Part shown: piece by piece, positions 20,133-29,447 of the stretch
How positions within the stretch are numbered: position 1 is the first letter of the stretch
How the letters are laid out: the number at the start of each line of letters is the position of its first letter
NCBI GenBank assembly: GCA_016713865.1
Contig: JADJOG010000001.1
Location: 62,001 to 126,000 of the forward strand
Reading direction: 5' to 3'
Length of the DNA: 64,000 nt
DNA from: Flavobacteriales bacterium
GTDB lineage: Bacteria; Bacteroidota; Bacteroidia; Flavobacteriales_F; PHOS-HE28
The notes under the pieces: generated by a model
What the model saw: the letters and a program-made list of their open reading frames with translations, nothing else
What the model was told of the DNA's origin: nothing
Databases searched by the model: none
Translations under genes and position numbers: made by a program

Positions 20133-21878
20133 ATGCCGATTGAACGCCTCTTCGACATCCCGGGCCACCAGCTGGCCAACTACCCCAAGCCCGACGCCTT
20201 GGCCACCAAGGAGAACGGCGAATGGCGGAAATATTCCACGCAGGAACTCCTTGACATCAGCGAACGGCTCGCGCTTGGCCTGATGGCTCTGGGCGTGAAA
20301 CCCGGTAACAAGGTGGCCATTTGCAGCGGCAACCGCAGCGAGTGGGCCTTGGTCGATCAGGCGATCCTGCGCATGGGAGCGATCACCGTGCCCATCTATC
20401 CTACGAGCAGCCCCGATGATTACGCCTACATCCTGAAGCACGCCGGCGTGAACGTCTGCTTCAGCGCGAACGCGGAGATCCATGCGAAAGCGGCGCAGCC
20501 CGGCGGGCCGGCGCACTGCTTCACCTTCGATCAGGTTGGCGGCGCACGTCATTGGAGCGAGGCACTGGGCATGGCCGACCCTGCGCTATCTGCGACATTG
20601 CGCGAATACGCGGCCGCCGTGAAGGGCACCGATCTCGCCACGATCATTTACACCAGCGGCACCACGGGCAAACCCAAGGGCGTGATGCTCTCGCACCGCA
20701 ACGTGATCAGCAACCTCTTGGCGAGCATCGAGCGCTTCCCGGTGGATCACAACGCGCGTTGCATCAGCTTCCTGCCGCTGTCGCACATCTACGAGCGCAT
20801 GCTCATGTACATGTACATGTATGTGGGCGTGAGCATCTATTTCCAGGAATCGCTGGAGGACCTCGGCGACCGCATCCGCGAGGTGCAGCCCGATGTCTTC
20901 ACCGCCGTGCCGCGACTCCTGGAGAAGATCTTCGACAAGATCATCGCCAAGGGCGAAGCGCTCACCGGCATCAAGCGCGCACTCTTCTTCTGGGCCCTGG
21001 AACTCGGCTTCAAGTACGATGTGCATGGCCGCAGCTGGTGGTATAATGTCCAGTTGGCCATCGCACGAAAACTCATCTTCAGCAAATGGCAGGCAGCGCT
21101 GGGAGGTCGCTGCCGTGTAGTGGCCAGTGGCAGCGCGGCTTTGCAGGAGCGCTTGGCGCGCGTGTTCAATGCGGCCGGTGTACCGGTGATGGAAGGCTAC
21201 GGTCTCACCGAGAGCAGCCCGTGATCCAGCGTGAACGATTTGCGCAACGACAGGCTCGCTTCGGCACCGTGGGCCGTCAATCCCGGTGTGGAGGTGCGCA
21301 TAGCGCCCGATGGCGAGATCCTCGCGCGCGGGCCTAACATCATGCAGGGCTACTACAACGAGCCCGAGCTCACCAGAGAGGCCATCGATGCCGAGGGCTG
21401 GCTGCATACCGGCGACATCGGCGAGATCACCAACGAAGGCTTCCTGCGCATCACCGACCGCAAGAAGGAGATCTTCAAGACCAGCGGCGGCAAGTACGTG
21501 GCCCCCCAGGTCATCGAGAACCGGTTGAAGCAATCGCGCTTCATCGAGCAGGCCATGGTGATCGGCGAGAACCGCAAGTTCCCCGCTGCCCTGATCGTGC
21601 CCGACTTCGCCTTCCTCAAGGACTACTGCGCGCTGAAAGGCATCCCTTTCGAGAATCGCGAGCAGGTGGTAGCCGACAAGCTCATCATGGACCGGCTATT
21701 CAAAGAGGTTGAAGCCGCCAATGCCGATATGGGCAATTGGGAGCGCGTGAAGAAGATCCACCTGCTGCCCAAAGAGATGAGCATCGACGGCGGCGAGCTC
21801 ACGCCCAGCCTCAAGCTCCGCCGTAAGGTGATCCTGGCGAAATACACCGATGCGGTGGAACGCATCTACGCGGACTGA
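20133..21878 (+). CDS. Long-chain acyl-CoA synthetase, with an internal in-frame TGA
   Basis: AMP-forming fatty acid-CoA ligase of about 581 residues, activating fatty acids in the cytosol or at the membrane. Motifs: IIYTSGTTGKPKGVMLSHRN near residue 170, PLSHIYER, GYGLTESSP near 355, GWLHTGDIG and ITDRKKEIFKTSGGKYV. Frame is kept throughout, but TGA at 21222-21224 follows TESSP. The local bases CCGTGATCCAGC would read PVIS if one G were added and one C removed, so a pair of compensating indels within about 8 bases is likely. A true nonsense mutation would remove the C-terminal 218 residues, including the lid domain. Confidence 0.88.
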
Positions 21879-21953
21879 ACCAAGCAACTGCTCGTTGGCC
21901 CAAAAGGTTCTGCAAGCGGCCAATAGCAAGCCCTGCATCCAAATTCCACCCTT

Positions 21954-21961
21954 CTACATTT
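21954..21961 (+). promoter_or_regulatory. Putative -7 box TACATTTA
   Basis: TACATTTA differs from TAnnTTTG only at the last base and ends 22 bases before the ATG at 21984. Confidence 0.35.
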
Positions 21962-21983
21962 ACCGCCCCTTAACATTCCCGTG

Positions 21984-22376
21984 ATGACTCGTTACTTCCT
22001 CCTTGCCGCGATAGGCACGCTACTCTTGCTCACCGGCTGCTCCAAGGACCCTGGTGAGGGCGGACGTGCCGAGATACGTGGCGTGGTGTATGAGCAGCGC
22101 TACAATGGCTCGAACCCTGTTGGACAGCCCTACCCGGTTGCCGAACAGCGCGTGTACATCATTTATGGCAATGGAGACTATGCCGACGACGATACCCGTA
22201 CCGGACCGAATGGCGAATTCCGCTTCCCTTGGTTGCGGAAAGGCGAGTACCAGCTGTATGCGATCAGCGAATGCCAGAACTGCCCAGGCGGATCGGAAGG
22301 CGTTTATGTCGACGTGAAGATCACCGGCCGCAAGAGCATCACCGCAGCGGACACCATCTTCATCCGCAACTATTGA
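21984..22376 (+). CDS. Small lipoprotein with carboxypeptidase-regulatory-like fold
   Basis: A 130-residue predicted lipoprotein. The N terminus MTRYFLLAAIGTLLLLTGC is a signal ending in a clear lipobox. The mature part (AEIRGVVYEQRYN..., TRTGPNGEFRFPWLRKGEYQLYAIS) resembles a CarboxypepD_reg / SdrD-B-type beta-sandwich. Its stop overlaps the next gene's ATG in TGATG, so the two are probably translationally coupled. Specific function unknown. An in-frame GTG directly upstream is a less likely start. Confidence 0.8.
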   Translation: MTRYFLLAAIGTLLLLTGCSKDPGEGGRAEIRGVVYEQRYNGSNPVGQPYPVAEQRVYIIYGNGDYADDDTRTGPNGEFRFPWLRKGEYQLYAISECQNCPGGSEGVYVDVKITGRKSITAADTIFIRNY

Positions 22377-23075
22377 TGCGAGCACGCCTGCATGCGTTGA
22401 TTGTCTGCTTGGCCCTCGCGCCGGCGGTTTCGCGAGCGCAGGATGCATTGCGCCCTGCGACGCGTTCCGAAGTGTGGGCCTCGGCTGCCGTGCAAGGGCG
22501 CTTGCCCGTCTTCCTGAAAGATGCTTGGCGGCTCCTACAAGAATCTTCGCATGCGTTCGGAACTCGGCTACCGCAGCACCGATGTGTTCTTCGAAGGCCG
22601 CCAATTCTACCTCGACGTGAACTTGCGCTACAAGTTGGACAAGGGCGTGGCTGTCGCGTTCGAGCATCGGTTCGCGAAGCGGGCATCGGCCGATGGATTG
22701 AGGCAGCGCAGCATCGTGCAGCTTGAATTGGACCGGAGCGTTGGCCGCTTCAGCCTCGGATACCGCAGCCTCTGGCAGCACAGCTATGTCGAATGGGGCG
22801 GCCAGCGGGAGGTGTTCCGCAATCGATTCGAGCTGGGCTTCGACATCCCGAAATGGAAATTCGATCCGGAAGCGAGCATCGAATTCTTCAACTGGGCGCG
22901 TCCGCAAGGCTGGTCGTACTTCGGCACGCGCTACCGTGTGGGCACGCAATACAAATTGAAGAAGGGGCATGCCCTCTCGCTCGCCTTGGTGCATGATCGT
23001 GAGCGCGACCGCGCCTGGCCCACGCACCGCTGGATCACATCGGTGACCTATGCGCTGAACCTGCGCCAACTTTGA
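22376..23075 (+). CDS. DUF2490-like outer-membrane protein (frameshifted)
   Basis: Exported protein of about 233 residues. The signal peptide MRARLHALIVCLALAPAVSRAQ begins at an ATG overlapping the preceding stop. The rest has alternating beta-strands (ELGYRSTDVFFEGRQFYLDV, FSLGYRSLWQHSY, RFELGFDIPKWKFDPE) and ends TSVTYALNLRQL, as in DUF2490 barrel-like proteins. A one-base deletion in the AAA run near 22517-22519 moves the frame from GRLPVFLK to MLGGSYKNLRMR. Role unknown. It lies between a lipoprotein gene and a SCO1-like gene, all closely spaced. Confidence 0.7.
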
Positions 23076-23078
23076 GGC

Positions 23079-23744
23079 GTGCAACGTCCGCTGCTGATCC
23101 GCTTCCTGTTGTTCGCGCTCATCGCCGCGGCGCTCATCATCATCGGGTACTTTATCATTCGGCCCAGCGACGTGCTGCCGGTGTTCCATCCGAAGCAGCT
23201 CGATCCGCGCTTGGTGGATCCCGCTGTGCGCAATACAACAGGCGAGCATCGCATCACCGACTTCAGGCTCGTTGATCAACTGGGCGACACTATCACTTTG
23301 GCCGATACCGAAGGTCGGATCATCGTGGCCGATTTCTTTTTCACCACCTGCCCCACCATTTGCCCGAAGATGACCGTGCAGATGGCGCGCGTGCAGGCCG
23401 CCTACCGCGATGAGGCGCGGCTCGTGCTGCTATCGCACTCCGTGACACCCGAGATGGACAGCGTACCCGTGCTAGCCGCATACGCCGAACTGCATGGCGC
23501 CGACCCACAGCGCTGGCACCTGCTCACCGGCGATCGCGCGCAGATCTACGCGCTGGCCAGGCGCAGCTATTTCGCTTGCCTGGAAGAAGGCGATGGCGGG
23601 CCGAACGATTTCGTGCACACCGAGAATTTCGTGCTTGTGGACCCGCAGCTCCGCATCCGCGGGTTCTACGACGGAACAAGCGCGGCAGAAGCGGACCGCT
23701 TGATCAGCGATATCGCGAAGCTGCTGGAGGAATACGCTCACTGA
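23079..23744 (+). CDS. SCO1/SenC family copper-binding thioredoxin-fold protein
   Basis: Membrane-anchored 221-residue protein beginning at GTG 23079. Residues 8-27 form one membrane segment; the rest is a periplasmic thioredoxin fold. The copper ligands are present: CPTICP near residue 90 and His in VHTENFVLVD near 179. SCO proteins deliver copper to the CuA site of cytochrome c oxidase or act as thiol reductases. It starts 3 bases after the DUF2490-like gene ends and overlaps the convergent phosphatase gene by 7 bases. Confidence 0.92.
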   Translation: MQRPLLIRFLLFALIAAALIIIGYFIIRPSDVLPVFHPKQLDPRLVDPAVRNTTGEHRITDFRLVDQLGDTITLADTEGRIIVADFFFTTCPTICPKMTVQMARVQAAYRDEARLVLLSHSVTPEMDSVPVLAAYAELHGADPQRWHLLTGDRAQIYALARRSYFACLEEGDGGPNDFVHTENFVLVDPQLRIRGFYDGTSAAEADRLISDIAKLLEEYAH

Positions 23745-24274
23745 CCCGAAGGCTCACCATAGGTGAGCTGCTCCAGCGTTGCAGCGCCATCCGGTGCGAT
23801 AGTCACTTTGAAGAAGCGATCGTAAACGCCCTCGGGAATGCCATCGACAGGCTGCCCCGAAAGGCGCTCCACGATGCCGGGCACCGTTATGTTATGACCT
23901 GCAATCAAGATTGCCTGTCCCCTATCCTTCCCAAGTATGCGCACCACCAGCGGATCCAGGTCGAAAGGCTCATACAGCTCCGGAGTGATCGAGCGTAGGC
24001 GCGCGAGCGGTGCCACCGTTTGCTGGGTGCGCACAAAAGTGGTGGCATGGATGCGTGTGATCCCGGCCTTCGCCAACCGCTGCGCGAGGGCCTTTGCGCG
24101 CTCCTCTCCCGCAGGCGAGATCGGCGAATCGCTGTCCGACGGATCGAGCTTCTCGGCGTGGCGAACCACATACACGGTGGTCATGGGCGATTGGGCTAGT
24201 GGACGTGAGGCGCAGTGCGCGAGCAACACCAGCACCGGTGCTGCAAACAGGAACCGCGCAATGATCGTTGTCAT
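23738..24274 (-). CDS. Histidine phosphatase family lipoprotein
   Basis: Phosphoglycerate-mutase-like / SixA-type phosphatase of 178 residues. The catalytic start motif reads VVRHAEK, with the RHG-type Arg-His pair, and the second His is in IAGHNITVPGI. Starting at ATG 24274 the N terminus MTTIIARFLFAAPVLVLLAHC is a lipoprotein signal, so the enzyme is probably in the periplasm or on the membrane. Substrate unknown. It is divergent from the PhyH-type dioxygenase gene. An upstream alternative start would spoil the signal. Confidence 0.87.
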   Translation of the reverse strand: MTTIIARFLFAAPVLVLLAHCASRPLAQSPMTTVYVVRHAEKLDPSDSDSPISPAGEERAKALAQRLAKAGITRIHATTFVRTQQTVAPLARLRSITPELYEPFDLDPLVVRILGKDRGQAILIAGHNITVPGIVERLSGQPVDGIPEGVYDRFFKVTIAPDGAATLEQLTYGEPSGQ

Positions 24275-24332
24275 CTCCGGCGAAGGTGCGCAATGCGCGC
24301 CGAACGGGTTGGGCAAGGCCCCGGTGCCCGGC

Positions 24333-24340
24333 TACCTTCG
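24333..24340 (+). promoter_or_regulatory. Putative -7 box TACCTTCG directly before a GTG start
   Basis: TACCTTCG ends 4 bases before GTG 24345, the same tight spacing as at 20121-20133, suggesting a leaderless or near-leaderless mRNA. Confidence 0.4.
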
Positions 24341-24344
24341 CCCC

Positions 24345-25314
24345 GTGCGCAAGCTCCTCGACCGCTACTACGGCACGCTCCGGAAGATCAAGGCCAACTA
24401 CGTGCTGCTGAACCTCTTCAACTTCAAGAGGCTCTCGCACGCGCGGCGCATGTACCGCAAGTACGGCGTGAAGCGCAATGTGCTGCTGCCGATCAACAGC
24501 AGCCATCTGCCCAAAGGCAATGTGGAGCAGCCCTGGCTCGATGGCCCAGATGCGGTGCAGAAGCTCACTGCGGCAGCGGGCCTCGCGCGATTCGATGCCG
24601 CGACGCGCGATGCCATCATGCGGTGGCCAACGGATGGCTACATCGTCCTGCGTGGCTTATTCACCAAAGGCGAGGTGGACGCCATGAACAACGAGGTCGA
24701 CCGATTGATCCGTGAGAAAGTGGTCGACTTCAACTTCACCGGTCGGAAGATCATGTTCGCCTTCCACCACAGCGAACTGCTGCGCAAGCATACGCACGAC
24801 CGGCGCATCCTCGACGTGATGGATTTCCTGCTTGGCCACAAGGTGCGCGTGTTCCAGAGCATCAACTTCCTCACCGGCAGCGAGCAGCACGCCCACAGCG
24901 ATAGCATCCACATGACCACCTATCCGCTCGGCTACACGATCGCCGCATGGATCGCGCTGGAACCCATCCATGCGGATAACGGCTGCCGATCACCACCCTG
25001 GCAGCCATCGCCTGCCCTACCTGCTCAACGACAGCTACGATCATGGCGGCAATCGCTTCGTGATCGGCGACGATGCTTACGCGCGCTACGAGGAAGCGGT
25101 GGACGACGAGATCCGCAAAGGCGGCTTCCCCGCGCAGGAATTCCACGCGCAACCGGGCGATGTGCTCATCTGGCACGCCAACCTATTGCACGGCGGCAAG
25201 AAGATGAGCAGCCCCGATGCCTCGCGCAAGAGCATGGTGATCCATTGCTTCGCCGAGGATGTACTCTGCTACCACGAGCTCACGCAGCGCGCGGCCTTGA
25301 TGGAGGATCACTGA
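24345..25314 (+). CDS. Phytanoyl-CoA dioxygenase family protein (frameshifted)
   Basis: Fe(II)/2-oxoglutarate-dependent oxygenase of about 323 residues. The metal-binding HxD is in QHAHSDSIHM, the distal His in WHANLLHGG, and the 2-oxoglutarate Arg probably in ASRKSMVIH. The N-terminal stretch KIKANYVLLNLFNF...MYRKYGVKRN is typical of the Bacteroidota subgroup. A one-base indel near 24985 shifts the frame after IHADNG; the second frame resumes at AGSHRLPYLLND. Substrate unknown; members hydroxylate lipids or secondary metabolites. The GTG start is chosen because the frame is well conserved from there. Confidence 0.82.
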
Positions 25315-25330
25315 GGGATCCTGCGTCGCT

Positions 25331-26287
25331 TCAACCCAGATACGCTTCCAAGGCGCGCTGGATGCGCAAGGCCGCATCATCTGTCGGAGCCGGAACGAAG
25401 GCATTGCCGGTAATGCGCTCATAGAGATCGACATAGCGGTCAGTGACGCTCTGCACGAAGGCATCGTCCATCTCAGGCACCTGCTGGCCCTCTTTGCCCA
25501 TGAAGCCTCCGGCGATGAGCCATTCGCGCACGAACTCCTTGCTCAACTGCTTCTGCCGCTCACCTTTCACCTGACGATCGGCATAACCCTCCGCATGGAA
25601 GTAGCGCGAGCTATCGGGCGTGTGCACCTCATCGATGAGCAGGATGCGGCCATCGGCAGCGCGGCCGAACTCGTACTTGGTATCGACCAGCAGCAAGCCG
25701 CGCTCAAGCGCGATCCGCGAACCTTCGTTGAAGAGCGCAAGTGCGTATCGGCACATGGTATCCCATTCCTCAGCCGTGCATAGGCCGCACGCCAGAATCT
25801 CGTCGGGCGTGATGTCCTCATCGTGGCCTTCATCGGCCTTGGTGCTGGGCGTTATGATGGGCTGCGGCAACCGATCGCTCTCTTTCAAGCCATCGGGCAT
25901 GGCCGCCCCGCAGAGCAAGCGCTTGCCTTCGCTGTAAGTGCGCCATGCATGGCCAGCGAGATAGCCGCGCACCACCATTTCCACCTTCACGGTCTCGCAG
26001 GCATGGCCGATCACCACGTTCGGGTCGGGCTGCGCGATGGCCCAATTCGGCGCAACCTTTCGCGTGGCCTGCAGCATGTGCCAGCTGAGCTGGCTGAGCA
26101 CTTGGCCCTTGTGCGGGATGCCGCGTGGGAGCACCACGTCGAAGGCGCTGATGCGATCGCTGGCGACGAGTAAGATGCGGCCGTCGGCCAGCGTGTACAC
26201 ATCGCGCACCTTGCCGCGATAGACCTTGGTGATGAGCGGATGCTGGAGGTCGGAACGCATGAGCGTGCCGGCGAGCGCAGTGGTCAT
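25331..26287 (-). CDS. purC: Phosphoribosylaminoimidazole-succinocarboxamide synthase
   Basis: SAICAR synthetase, the ATP-dependent step joining CAIR and aspartate in de novo purine synthesis. The 318-residue protein has YRGKVRDVY, ASDRISAFDVVLPRGIPHKG, VRGYLAGHAW, LLVDTKYEFG and IDEVHTPDSSRY, diagnostic for the longer PurC type. It follows phoH by 10 bases on the same strand, so the two may form an operon. Intact, of normal length for this subgroup. Confidence 0.97.
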   Translation of the reverse strand: MTTALAGTLMRSDLQHPLITKVYRGKVRDVYTLADGRILLVASDRISAFDVVLPRGIPHKGQVLSQLSWHMLQATRKVAPNWAIAQPDPNVVIGHACETVKVEMVVRGYLAGHAWRTYSEGKRLLCGAAMPDGLKESDRLPQPIITPSTKADEGHDEDITPDEILACGLCTAEEWDTMCRYALALFNEGSRIALERGLLLVDTKYEFGRAADGRILLIDEVHTPDSSRYFHAEGYADRQVKGERQKQLSKEFVREWLIAGGFMGKEGQQVPEMDDAFVQSVTDRYVDLYERITGNAFVPAPTDDAALRIQRALEAYLG

Positions 26288-26297
26288 GGGATCTGTC

Positions 26298-27257
26298 CTA
26301 TTGATTCGATTCGCGTTTCTCCTTTTCCTCGAATGCGCCGAGCACGCGGGTCACCAGTTCGTGACGGATCACGTCGCGCATATCCAATTCGATCACCGTG
26401 ATGCCTTGCACGTTACGAAGCATGCCAACAGCTGGCAGCAATCCGCTCGGCTGATGGCCGGGCAGATCAACCTGGGTCACATCGCCGGTGATCACGAATT
26501 TGGCATTGCGCCCCATGCGCGTGAGGAACATCTTTATCTGAGGCAAGGTGGCGTTCTGCGCCTCATCGAGGATCACGAACGCATTGTCGAGCGTGCGGCC
26601 GCGCATGAAGGCGAGCGGTGCGATCTGAATCACGCCTTCCTCGAGGTACTCGGTGAGCCGCGATGCAGGGAGCATGTCCTTGAGCGCGTCGTAGAGCGGC
26701 TGCAGGTAGGGATCAAGCTTCTCGCGCAGGTCGCCAGGCAGGAATCCGAGGTTCTCACCAGCCTCCACCGCAGGCCGTGTGAGGATGATTCGGCGCACGC
26801 TGCGCTCCTTCAACGCTTTCACGGCCAAGGCCACAGCGGTGTATGTCTTGCCGGTTCCTGCCGGGCCGATGGCGAAGACCATGTCGCTCTCGCGCACGGC
26901 TTCCACCAAGCGTTGCTGATTGGGCGTGCGCGCTTTCACCCGAAGGCCTGCGTTGCCATAAACGAGCACGTCCTCTTCGGTATCCGCCGGGCCCCGCTGC
27001 GGATCGCCGCCGCCCATGATATCGTCGAGCACCTTGCGCGGCAGCTCGTTGTAGCGGGCCACATGGGCCACCAGTTCGGCGAAGCGCGCCTCGAAGAGCG
27101 CGATATCATCCGGCGCGCCGCTCACCTTCAAGGTGTCGCCACGCGCGACCAGGCTGAGCTTCGGGAATTGGCTGCGGATGATCCGCAGGTTAGCGTCGTT
27201 GGCGCCAAGGATTTCCACCGGATCAACTCCGGCGATGGTGATCAAGTGCTCGCTCAA
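26298..27257 (-). CDS. PhoH family ATPase
   Basis: Cytosolic 319-residue P-loop NTPase of the PhoH group. Walker A is GPAGTGKT near residue 131 and Walker B is VILDEAQN near 228. PPhoH-specific motifs include LTRPAVEAGENLGFLPGD, GDVTQVDLP and F-R-rich C-terminal helices (DVIRHELVTRVLGAF). The N-terminal segment resembles a KH-like RNA-binding extension (NLRIIRSQFPKLSLVARGD). PhoH proteins are linked to RNA turnover and phosphate stress; the exact role is unclear. Divergent from the SAM hydrolase-family gene. Confidence 0.95.
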   Translation of the reverse strand: MSEHLITIAGVDPVEILGANDANLRIIRSQFPKLSLVARGDTLKVSGAPDDIALFEARFAELVAHVARYNELPRKVLDDIMGGGDPQRGPADTEEDVLVYGNAGLRVKARTPNQQRLVEAVRESDMVFAIGPAGTGKTYTAVALAVKALKERSVRRIILTRPAVEAGENLGFLPGDLREKLDPYLQPLYDALKDMLPASRLTEYLEEGVIQIAPLAFMRGRTLDNAFVILDEAQNATLPQIKMFLTRMGRNAKFVITGDVTQVDLPGHQPSGLLPAVGMLRNVQGITVIELDMRDVIRHELVTRVLGAFEEKEKRESNQ

Positions 27258-27309
27258 TGCTGAAGGGGCAGGTGTTGAGATCTTTCCGGAACGGCGCCGA
27301 TGCGCCCGG

Positions 27310-27317
27310 TAGTTTTG
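27310..27317 (+). promoter_or_regulatory. Putative -7 box TAGTTTTG
   Basis: TAGTTTTG is an exact match to TAnnTTTG, 20 bases before the ATG at 27338. It lies in the 80-base gap between divergent phoH and the SAM hydrolase-family gene. Confidence 0.6.
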
Positions 27318-27337
27318 ACCGCCCGAAGGTAGAGCGG

Positions 27338-28150
27338 ATGGCGATCATCACCCTGACCACTGACATGGGCGCGCGCGACCACTACGTAGCCGTGGTCAAA
27401 GGCAGCATACTCAGCCAAGAGCCCACGGCCACCATCGTCGATATCACGCACGAGGTGAAGCCCTTCCATACAGCGATGGCGGCGTACGTGTTGCGGAATG
27501 CCTACCCTGCATTTCCAGCAGGCACCATACACATCATGGGCGTGAACCCCGAGGCTGACCGCTTCACCGCGCATGTGGTGGTGCAGCACGATGGCCACTA
27601 TTTCATCGGCGCCGACAATGGCGTATTCCCCTTGATGCTGGATGGCCTGCCCGAAGCCGCATGGGAGCTCACGATGAAGCTCGATGACGATCACGCCGCT
27701 TTCCCGGTGCGCGGCGTATTCGTGAAGGCCGCGTGCCACTTGGCGCGCGGTGGCACGCCAGCCACCATCGGCAGGCCCTTGAAATCGTTGCGCGAGCTCT
27801 TCCACTTGACACCCACCGTGAAAGAGGATGCGATCATCGGTCGAGTGGCCTACATTGACCACTACGGCAACGTGATGACCAATGTGAAACGGACGCTCTT
27901 CGACGACCTGCACCGCGGCCGCGCCTTCCGGATCCACTTCGGGCACAGCGCCGACGACATCACCGCGCTGCATGCCACCTACAGCGATGTGCACCAGGGC
28001 CAGAGCCTGGCCTTCTTCAACGCCAGTGGCCACTTGGAGATCGCCGTGAACAAAGGCGTAGAAGGAAGCGGCGGCGGTGCGGCGCGATTGCTCGGCCTCG
28101 AGCTTGGCGATGCCATCCGCATCGAATTCAGCGAACGCAAGCGGCCATGA
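27338..28150 (+). CDS. S-adenosyl-L-methionine hydrolase / halogenase family protein (DUF62)
   Basis: A 270-residue protein of the SAM hydroxide adenosyltransferase family, which splits SAM to adenosine and methionine; relatives are the fluorinase and chlorinase. Diagnostic stretches are ITLTTDMGARDHYVAVVKG at the N terminus, IVDITHEVKPF, YFIGADNGVF and VAYIDHYGNVMTN near residue 168. The hydrolase role is much commoner in this phylum than halogenation. The ATG at 27338 is preferred over earlier in-frame starts because MAIITLTTDMG matches the family N terminus. ATGA overlap with the next gene implies coupling. Confidence 0.9.
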   Translation: MAIITLTTDMGARDHYVAVVKGSILSQEPTATIVDITHEVKPFHTAMAAYVLRNAYPAFPAGTIHIMGVNPEADRFTAHVVVQHDGHYFIGADNGVFPLMLDGLPEAAWELTMKLDDDHAAFPVRGVFVKAACHLARGGTPATIGRPLKSLRELFHLTPTVKEDAIIGRVAYIDHYGNVMTNVKRTLFDDLHRGRAFRIHFGHSADDITALHATYSDVHQGQSLAFFNASGHLEIAVNKGVEGSGGGAARLLGLELGDAIRIEFSERKRP

Positions 28151-28442
28151 TCATCCGCATCGTGAAGATGACCTTCAAACCGCAGCACGTCGCGGAGTTC
28201 CAGCGGCTGTTCGATGGCTGGAAGCAGCGCATCCGCGCCTTCCCCGGATGCCGCCACCTGAATTGCTGCACGATACCAACGACCCGCGCATCTTCTTCAC
28301 CTACAGCTATTGGGACGATGCCGCATGCCTGGAGCGCTACCGCACCAGTGATGTTTTCAGCGAGGTATGGCCAACGGTGAAGCCGATGTTCGCCGCGCCC
28401 ACCGAAGCCTGGACCATGGTTCGCGAGCACCTCCTGCCGTAG
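28147..28442 (+). CDS. Small ABM-like (antibiotic biosynthesis monooxygenase fold) protein, frameshifted
   Basis: About 98 residues. The start MIIRIVKMTFKPQHVAEFQR followed by FPGCRHLELLHDTNDPRIFF and YSYWDDAACLERYRTSDVF is the dimeric ferredoxin-like fold of ABM-domain proteins, often quinol oxidases or stress enzymes in spite of the name. A one-base deletion near 28262 (probably G before GAATTG) breaks the frame after CRHL. It overlaps the SAM hydrolase-family stop by four bases (ATGA). Confidence 0.75.
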
Positions 28443-28481
28443 TTCGGCGCGCATTGCACGATATTCGCCCAAACACCGCGC

Positions 28482-29360
28482 ATGACCCGCACCGGCCTGC
28501 CGATCCTGATTGCCCTGCTCTTCCCCATTTCCCTCCATGCGCAGCGCACGGCGCAAGAGCACCTGTCCGAAGCCCGGAGCGCTTACGGCGCCAACGCCCT
28601 GGAGACCGCGCTCGCGCATGCCGATAGCGCGCTGAAACTGGACGCCGCGCTGGCGGGCGGGCACAAGCTGCGCGGCGACATCAAACAGCGCCAGCGCAAC
28701 TTTCACGGTGCGTTGCTGGACTACACCAAGGCCGAGCGCCAGAATCCTGACGACGCGCGCCTTTACGTGAGCCGATCGGCCATCCACATCAGCCAAGGGC
28801 ACCTGAAGGAAGCCGTGGCCGATTGCGATCGCGCCATCAAGATCAACCCCAATGATGCCGATGCCTGGTACAACCGCGCCTGCGCCGACTACATGGGCCG
28901 CAACAACGATGGCGCCATGCGCAGCCTGGACCGCGCCGTGAAGCTCAATGGACAGAATGCCGAAGCGCTTTTCCTGCGTGGCGTTGTGCGCGGTGAGCAG
29001 TACAAGGAAGCCGCTGGAATCGCTGACCTCGAGGCGGCCCTCGCATTGAACCCGGCGATCCCCGGCGGGTGGATGAGCCTAGGCGTGCTGCAGTACGAGA
29101 GCAAGGAGTTCGAAGCGGCCATTGCCACCTTCACGCGGGTGATCGATGCGAAGGACGAAGAGCTGAAAGTGGCCCACTACTACCGCGCCGATTGCCATTA
29201 CCAGCAAGGCCGAAAGGGCGATGCCTGCTTCGACTTCCGCCGCAGCGCCGAACTGGGCGATCGCGACGCGCAGGTGATCATCCGCAGCTACTGCAACACC
29301 GACGCGGAGAAGATCCCGAAGAAGCCGGGCAAGCAGCGCCGCTCCGTGATCGAATTCTAG
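28482..29360 (+). CDS. Secreted TPR-repeat protein
   Basis: A 292-residue protein with signal peptide MTRTGLPILIALLFPISLHAQ and about six tetratricopeptide repeats. Recognisable units include ALETALAHADSALKLDAALA, AVADCDRAIKINPNDADAWY and AIATFTRVIDAKDEELKVAH. The C terminus is a basic tail (KKPGKQRRSVIEF). It lies just upstream of gldF and gldG, in the same direction. A scaffold role in the envelope is likely from the TPRs; no enzymatic motif is visible. Confidence 0.85.
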   Translation: MTRTGLPILIALLFPISLHAQRTAQEHLSEARSAYGANALETALAHADSALKLDAALAGGHKLRGDIKQRQRNFHGALLDYTKAERQNPDDARLYVSRSAIHISQGHLKEAVADCDRAIKINPNDADAWYNRACADYMGRNNDGAMRSLDRAVKLNGQNAEALFLRGVVRGEQYKEAAGIADLEAALALNPAIPGGWMSLGVLQYESKEFEAAIATFTRVIDAKDEELKVAHYYRADCHYQQGRKGDACFDFRRSAELGDRDAQVIIRSYCNTDAEKIPKKPGKQRRSVIEF

Positions 29361-29427
29361 TCATACATCCGCCAAGAGCGGGCAGGCCTCTACGAGCAAC
29401 GGCGAACCGTGCCGTGCGAGCGGCTTC

Positions 29428-29435
29428 TATCTTGG
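29428..29435 (+). promoter_or_regulatory. Putative -7 box TATCTTGG for gldF
   Basis: TATCTTGG ends 12 bases before the ATG at 29448. Confidence 0.4.
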
Positions 29436-29447
29436 CCGCCCATCGGC

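Noticed and set aside
21222..21224. TGA as possible selenocysteine or programmed recoding
   Set aside because: No selenoprotein context, and two nearby compensating indels explain it better.
27338..28150. SAM-dependent halogenase for the NRPS/PKS product
   Set aside because: The family is mostly SAM hydrolases in this phylum, and the gene is far from the locus; I see no residue that argues for halogenation.
28147..28442. Possible role of the ABM-like gene in NRPS tailoring
   Set aside because: It is about 12 kb away, coupled to the SAM hydrolase-family gene, and such proteins are common housekeeping or stress enzymes.
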